A stretch of DNA of 64,000 nt, taken from NCBI GenBank assembly GCA_958410215.1, contig CATYOF010000011.1, positions 1-64,000 on the forward strand. Direction: 5' to 3'. Below are positions 62,341 through 64,000 of the stretch, in pieces (the first letter of the stretch is position 1; each line of letters starts with the position of its first letter). The DNA comes from an uncultured Cryptobacterium sp. (lineage in GTDB: Bacteria; Actinomycetota; Coriobacteriia; Coriobacteriales; Eggerthellaceae). Below the pieces are notes generated by a model. The model saw nothing but the letters and a program-made list of their open reading frames with translations. It did not search any database and had not been told where the DNA came from. The position numbers were made by a program, and so were the translations under genes.

Positions 62341-62370
62341 GTCCAATCGGAACACTTCCGTCCGAACGGA
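62341..62370. promoter_or_regulatory. Tandem GTCC-N4-GG site, candidate AraC-regulator operator 2
   Basis: GTCCAATCGG and GTCCGAACGG, 19 bp apart, beginning 9 bases after the araC stop and 100 bp before the ABC protein start. It shares 21 of 30 bases with the site at 58399, including both half-sites' GTCC and GG. Confidence 0.7.
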
Positions 62371-62470
62371 GCTGATGCGACGCCCGTCGCATCAAATAAT
62401 AAGCCAAGGTTAACAATTCCGGTGAAGAGCTTATGCGATTCGCCGATATTCCGTTGAAGGAAGTGATGCC

Positions 62471-64000
62471 ATGTCGACAAACGAGGCTCTTTCGGAAAAT
62501 GTTGAGGGAAGGTCGTGGGTTGGCACGCTCTTCTCTTACGCATTCCGCTGCAAGGGCAAAATGCTCTTTTCGCTCTTAGCGTCTGTCGCCAGCGTGGCTG
62601 CAGGCTTTGTCCCTTTTTACGCGGTGTACCGCATCATGGGAATGGCCATCGCCAAATCGCTGACTTGGGATGGCGCTTTGATTTGGATCGCCCTGGCGGC
62701 AGTTGCTTATATTCTGAGCAAGATTCTGTTTGGGATATCCACCCTTTTGTCTCATGTTTCGGCTTACACGATTCTTGAATCGCTTCGAAAGGACGTCGTG
62801 CGTAAGCTTATGCACGCCTCTTTGGGAACGGTTCAGACGAAGAGCATTGGGAATATAAAGAGCGTGTTCCTCGATCGAATCGAAAATATCGAGCCTCCTT
62901 TAGCCCATATGATTCCCGAACTGGGCGGTTCGCTCGTTCTTGCGGCAGGTTTGGCGGTTTGGCTTGTGCTAATTGACTGGCGCATGGCTCTCGCATGCCT
63001 TGTTTGCGTCCCTTTGGGCTTGATGGTGTTTGCGTCGAGCCTCAAGGAGTTTAATGCAAAGTACGCTGCATTTATGGCTGAGAGCAACCACGTGAACAGC
63101 GTCATCGTGGAATACGTGGAAGGCATCCAGGTGGTGAAGGCCTTCAATCAGGCAAGCGACTCCTATGAGAAATACTCAAATGCGGTCAAAGCCTTCAAGG
63201 ATTTTACAATGGAGTGGTTCAAGTCTACTTGGCTAACCATGAACCTCATGTCAAGCATCATGCCGACAACGCTTCTTGGGGTGATGCCCGTTGGCTTGGC
63301 TCTCTACTTTAATGGGGCCCTGTCTCCGATTGACCTGGCGATGTGCGTGGTGCTGGCGCTTGCCATCGTTGATCCGATCGCTAGGTTCACCTCGTTCATT
63401 AATGAAATAAAGTCCATGGAATACGCTGTAGCCGATGCCGAGGAGTTTCTTGGCCTGCCAGAACTTCCCGAGGTGACTCGAAACGCAACTGGAGTTCAGG
63501 ATTCGTCCATCGAGCTGAAAGACGTCCATTTCTCTTATAAGGAAGACGAAGAGGTTCTGCATGGAATATCTCTGAACATACCACGCGGGTCTTTCACCGC
63601 GCTCGTTGGCCCGTCTGGGTCTGGCAAGTCGACCCTAGCACGTCTTCTTGTGCGGCATTGGGATGTCGACGATGGAAGCATCGCTATCGGAGGCGTCGAC
63701 GTGCGCGATATGCCGCTCGAGCAGCTTTCCGAGCTGGTGAGCTTTGTCGCCCAGGACAACTATCTTTTCGACGCAAGCATTCGGGACAATATCAGGCTTG
63801 GGAATCCTTCGGCAAGTGACGAAGAGGTGGAGGCGGCGGCTCGGGCGGCGTGCTGCGATGATTTTGTGTCGCGCCTGCCGCAAGGACTGGATACCCCAGC
63901 GGGATCGGCGGGGTTTGAGCTTTCAGGAGGAGAGAGGCAGCGCGTTTCCATCGCGCGCGCAATTTTGAAAGATGCTCCCGTAGTGGTTCTCGATGAGGCC
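62471..64000 (+). CDS. ABC protein with exporter fold (TMD-NBD half-transporter), 3' end outside the window
   Basis: 510 codons are present and the frame is open at the window end. Residues 1-310 hold six membrane helices; from about 335 an ATPase: Walker A GPSGSGKST (about 379-387), signature LSGGERQRV, and VVLDEA at the cut. Such half-transporters next to an MptD ECF system and an AraC gene are usually one of a pair with IrtAB/YbtPQ-like siderophore import roles; a partner gene probably follows. SD AAGGAAG precedes the ATG. Confidence 0.85.
   Translation, partial: MSTNEALSENVEGRSWVGTLFSYAFRCKGKMLFSLLASVASVAAGFVPFYAVYRIMGMAIAKSLTWDGALIWIALAAVAYILSKILFGISTLLSHVSAYTILESLRKDVVRKLMHASLGTVQTKSIGNIKSVFLDRIENIEPPLAHMIPELGGSLVLAAGLAVWLVLIDWRMALACLVCVPLGLMVFASSLKEFNAKYAAFMAESNHVNSVIVEYVEGIQVVKAFNQASDSYEKYSNAVKAFKDFTMEWFKSTWLTMNLMSSIMPTTLLGVMPVGLALYFNGALSPIDLAMCVVLALAIVDPIARFTSFINEIKSMEYAVADAEEFLGLPELPEVTRNATGVQDSSIELKDVHFSYKEDEEVLHGISLNIPRGSFTALVGPSGSGKSTLARLLVRHWDVDDGSIAIGGVDVRDMPLEQLSELVSFVAQDNYLFDASIRDNIRLGNPSASDEEVEAAARAACCDDFVSRLPQGLDTPAGSAGFELSGGERQRVSIARAILKDAPVVVLDEA

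Noticed and set aside
1..64000. CRISPR arrays, prophage structural genes or insertion-sequence transposases
   Set aside because: No regularly spaced repeats and no transposase or capsid-type frames were seen.

Overview
The window reads like a bacterial chromosome of moderate to low GC with short intergenic gaps, Shine-Dalgarno (SD) starts and frequent GTG/TTG starts. The gene set (many MFS permeases, LysR/TetR/MerR/HxlR regulators, DUF6282 and DUF6125 proteins, an MptD-type ECF module with an AraC regulator, an LPXTG-type surface protein) suggests an anaerobic or gut Gram-positive, most likely an actinobacterium of the class Coriobacteriia. That placement is an inference from gene content only. 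The window opens inside the 3' end of what looks like a 5S rRNA, so an rRNA operon probably lies just to the left.

Layout. 0.2-2 kb: a YhdT/PanF-type sodium symporter pair. 2.1-7.2 kb: a LysR regulator and two closely related alpha/beta hydrolases on either side of an OFA-like MFS carrier, with a 16-codon relic of a third hydrolase start. 7.7-12.5 kb: a large MacB/FtsX-type ABC exporter, a TetR repressor with a clear tandem operator, and a small membrane protein. 12.5-18.9 kb: DUF6282 and DUF6125 proteins, a zinc-ribbon membrane protein, an orphan Phd antitoxin, a metallo-beta-lactamase-fold hydrolase, and an MFS permease fused to a CBS pair behind a candidate attenuator. 19-32 kb: efflux pumps (three MFS, one MATE), a MerR regulator, a ferredoxin-nitroreductase, an AmmeMemoRadiSam pair (Memo-AMMECR1 fusion plus radical SAM enzyme), an 11-residue-repeat protein and small hypotheticals. 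32-38.4 kb: class III fructose-1,6-bisphosphatase, a class II aldolase and DhaL/DhaK kinase subunits, a triose/ketose phosphate cluster. 38.5-46.7 kb: trmB (apparently frameshifted at its start), a probable niacin permease with a 3H-domain repressor, a lysophospholipase-like hydrolase, a CPBP protease, a DUF4241 protein, a truncated TipAS protein, HxlR and a flavin reductase.

47.1-57.8 kb is an accessory region full of gene wreckage. A LysR gene and a large surface protein on opposite strands have both lost their 5' parts at a shared breakpoint. The surface protein has also lost its cell-wall anchor, through a changed sorting motif and an in-frame TGA. It is followed by three same-orientation copies of a motif that looks like the 3' end of guaA, a known integration site. 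These copies bracket two cassettes: a KAP-family P-loop NTPase with an XRE regulator and a Fic protein that has lost its catalytic core, and an AbiH-family phage-defence gene with a broken DUF4143 ATPase remnant. No integrase and no intact guaA are visible.

58.4-64 kb is an ECF-type importer (S, T and fused double-ATPase components), an AraC regulator and the first of a probable pair of exporter-fold ABC proteins, cut by the window end. Two matching tandem-repeat sites, one before each transcription unit, are good candidates for AraC-regulator binding. By analogy with siderophore-uptake loci this may import a chelated metal, but the substrate is not shown by the sequence.
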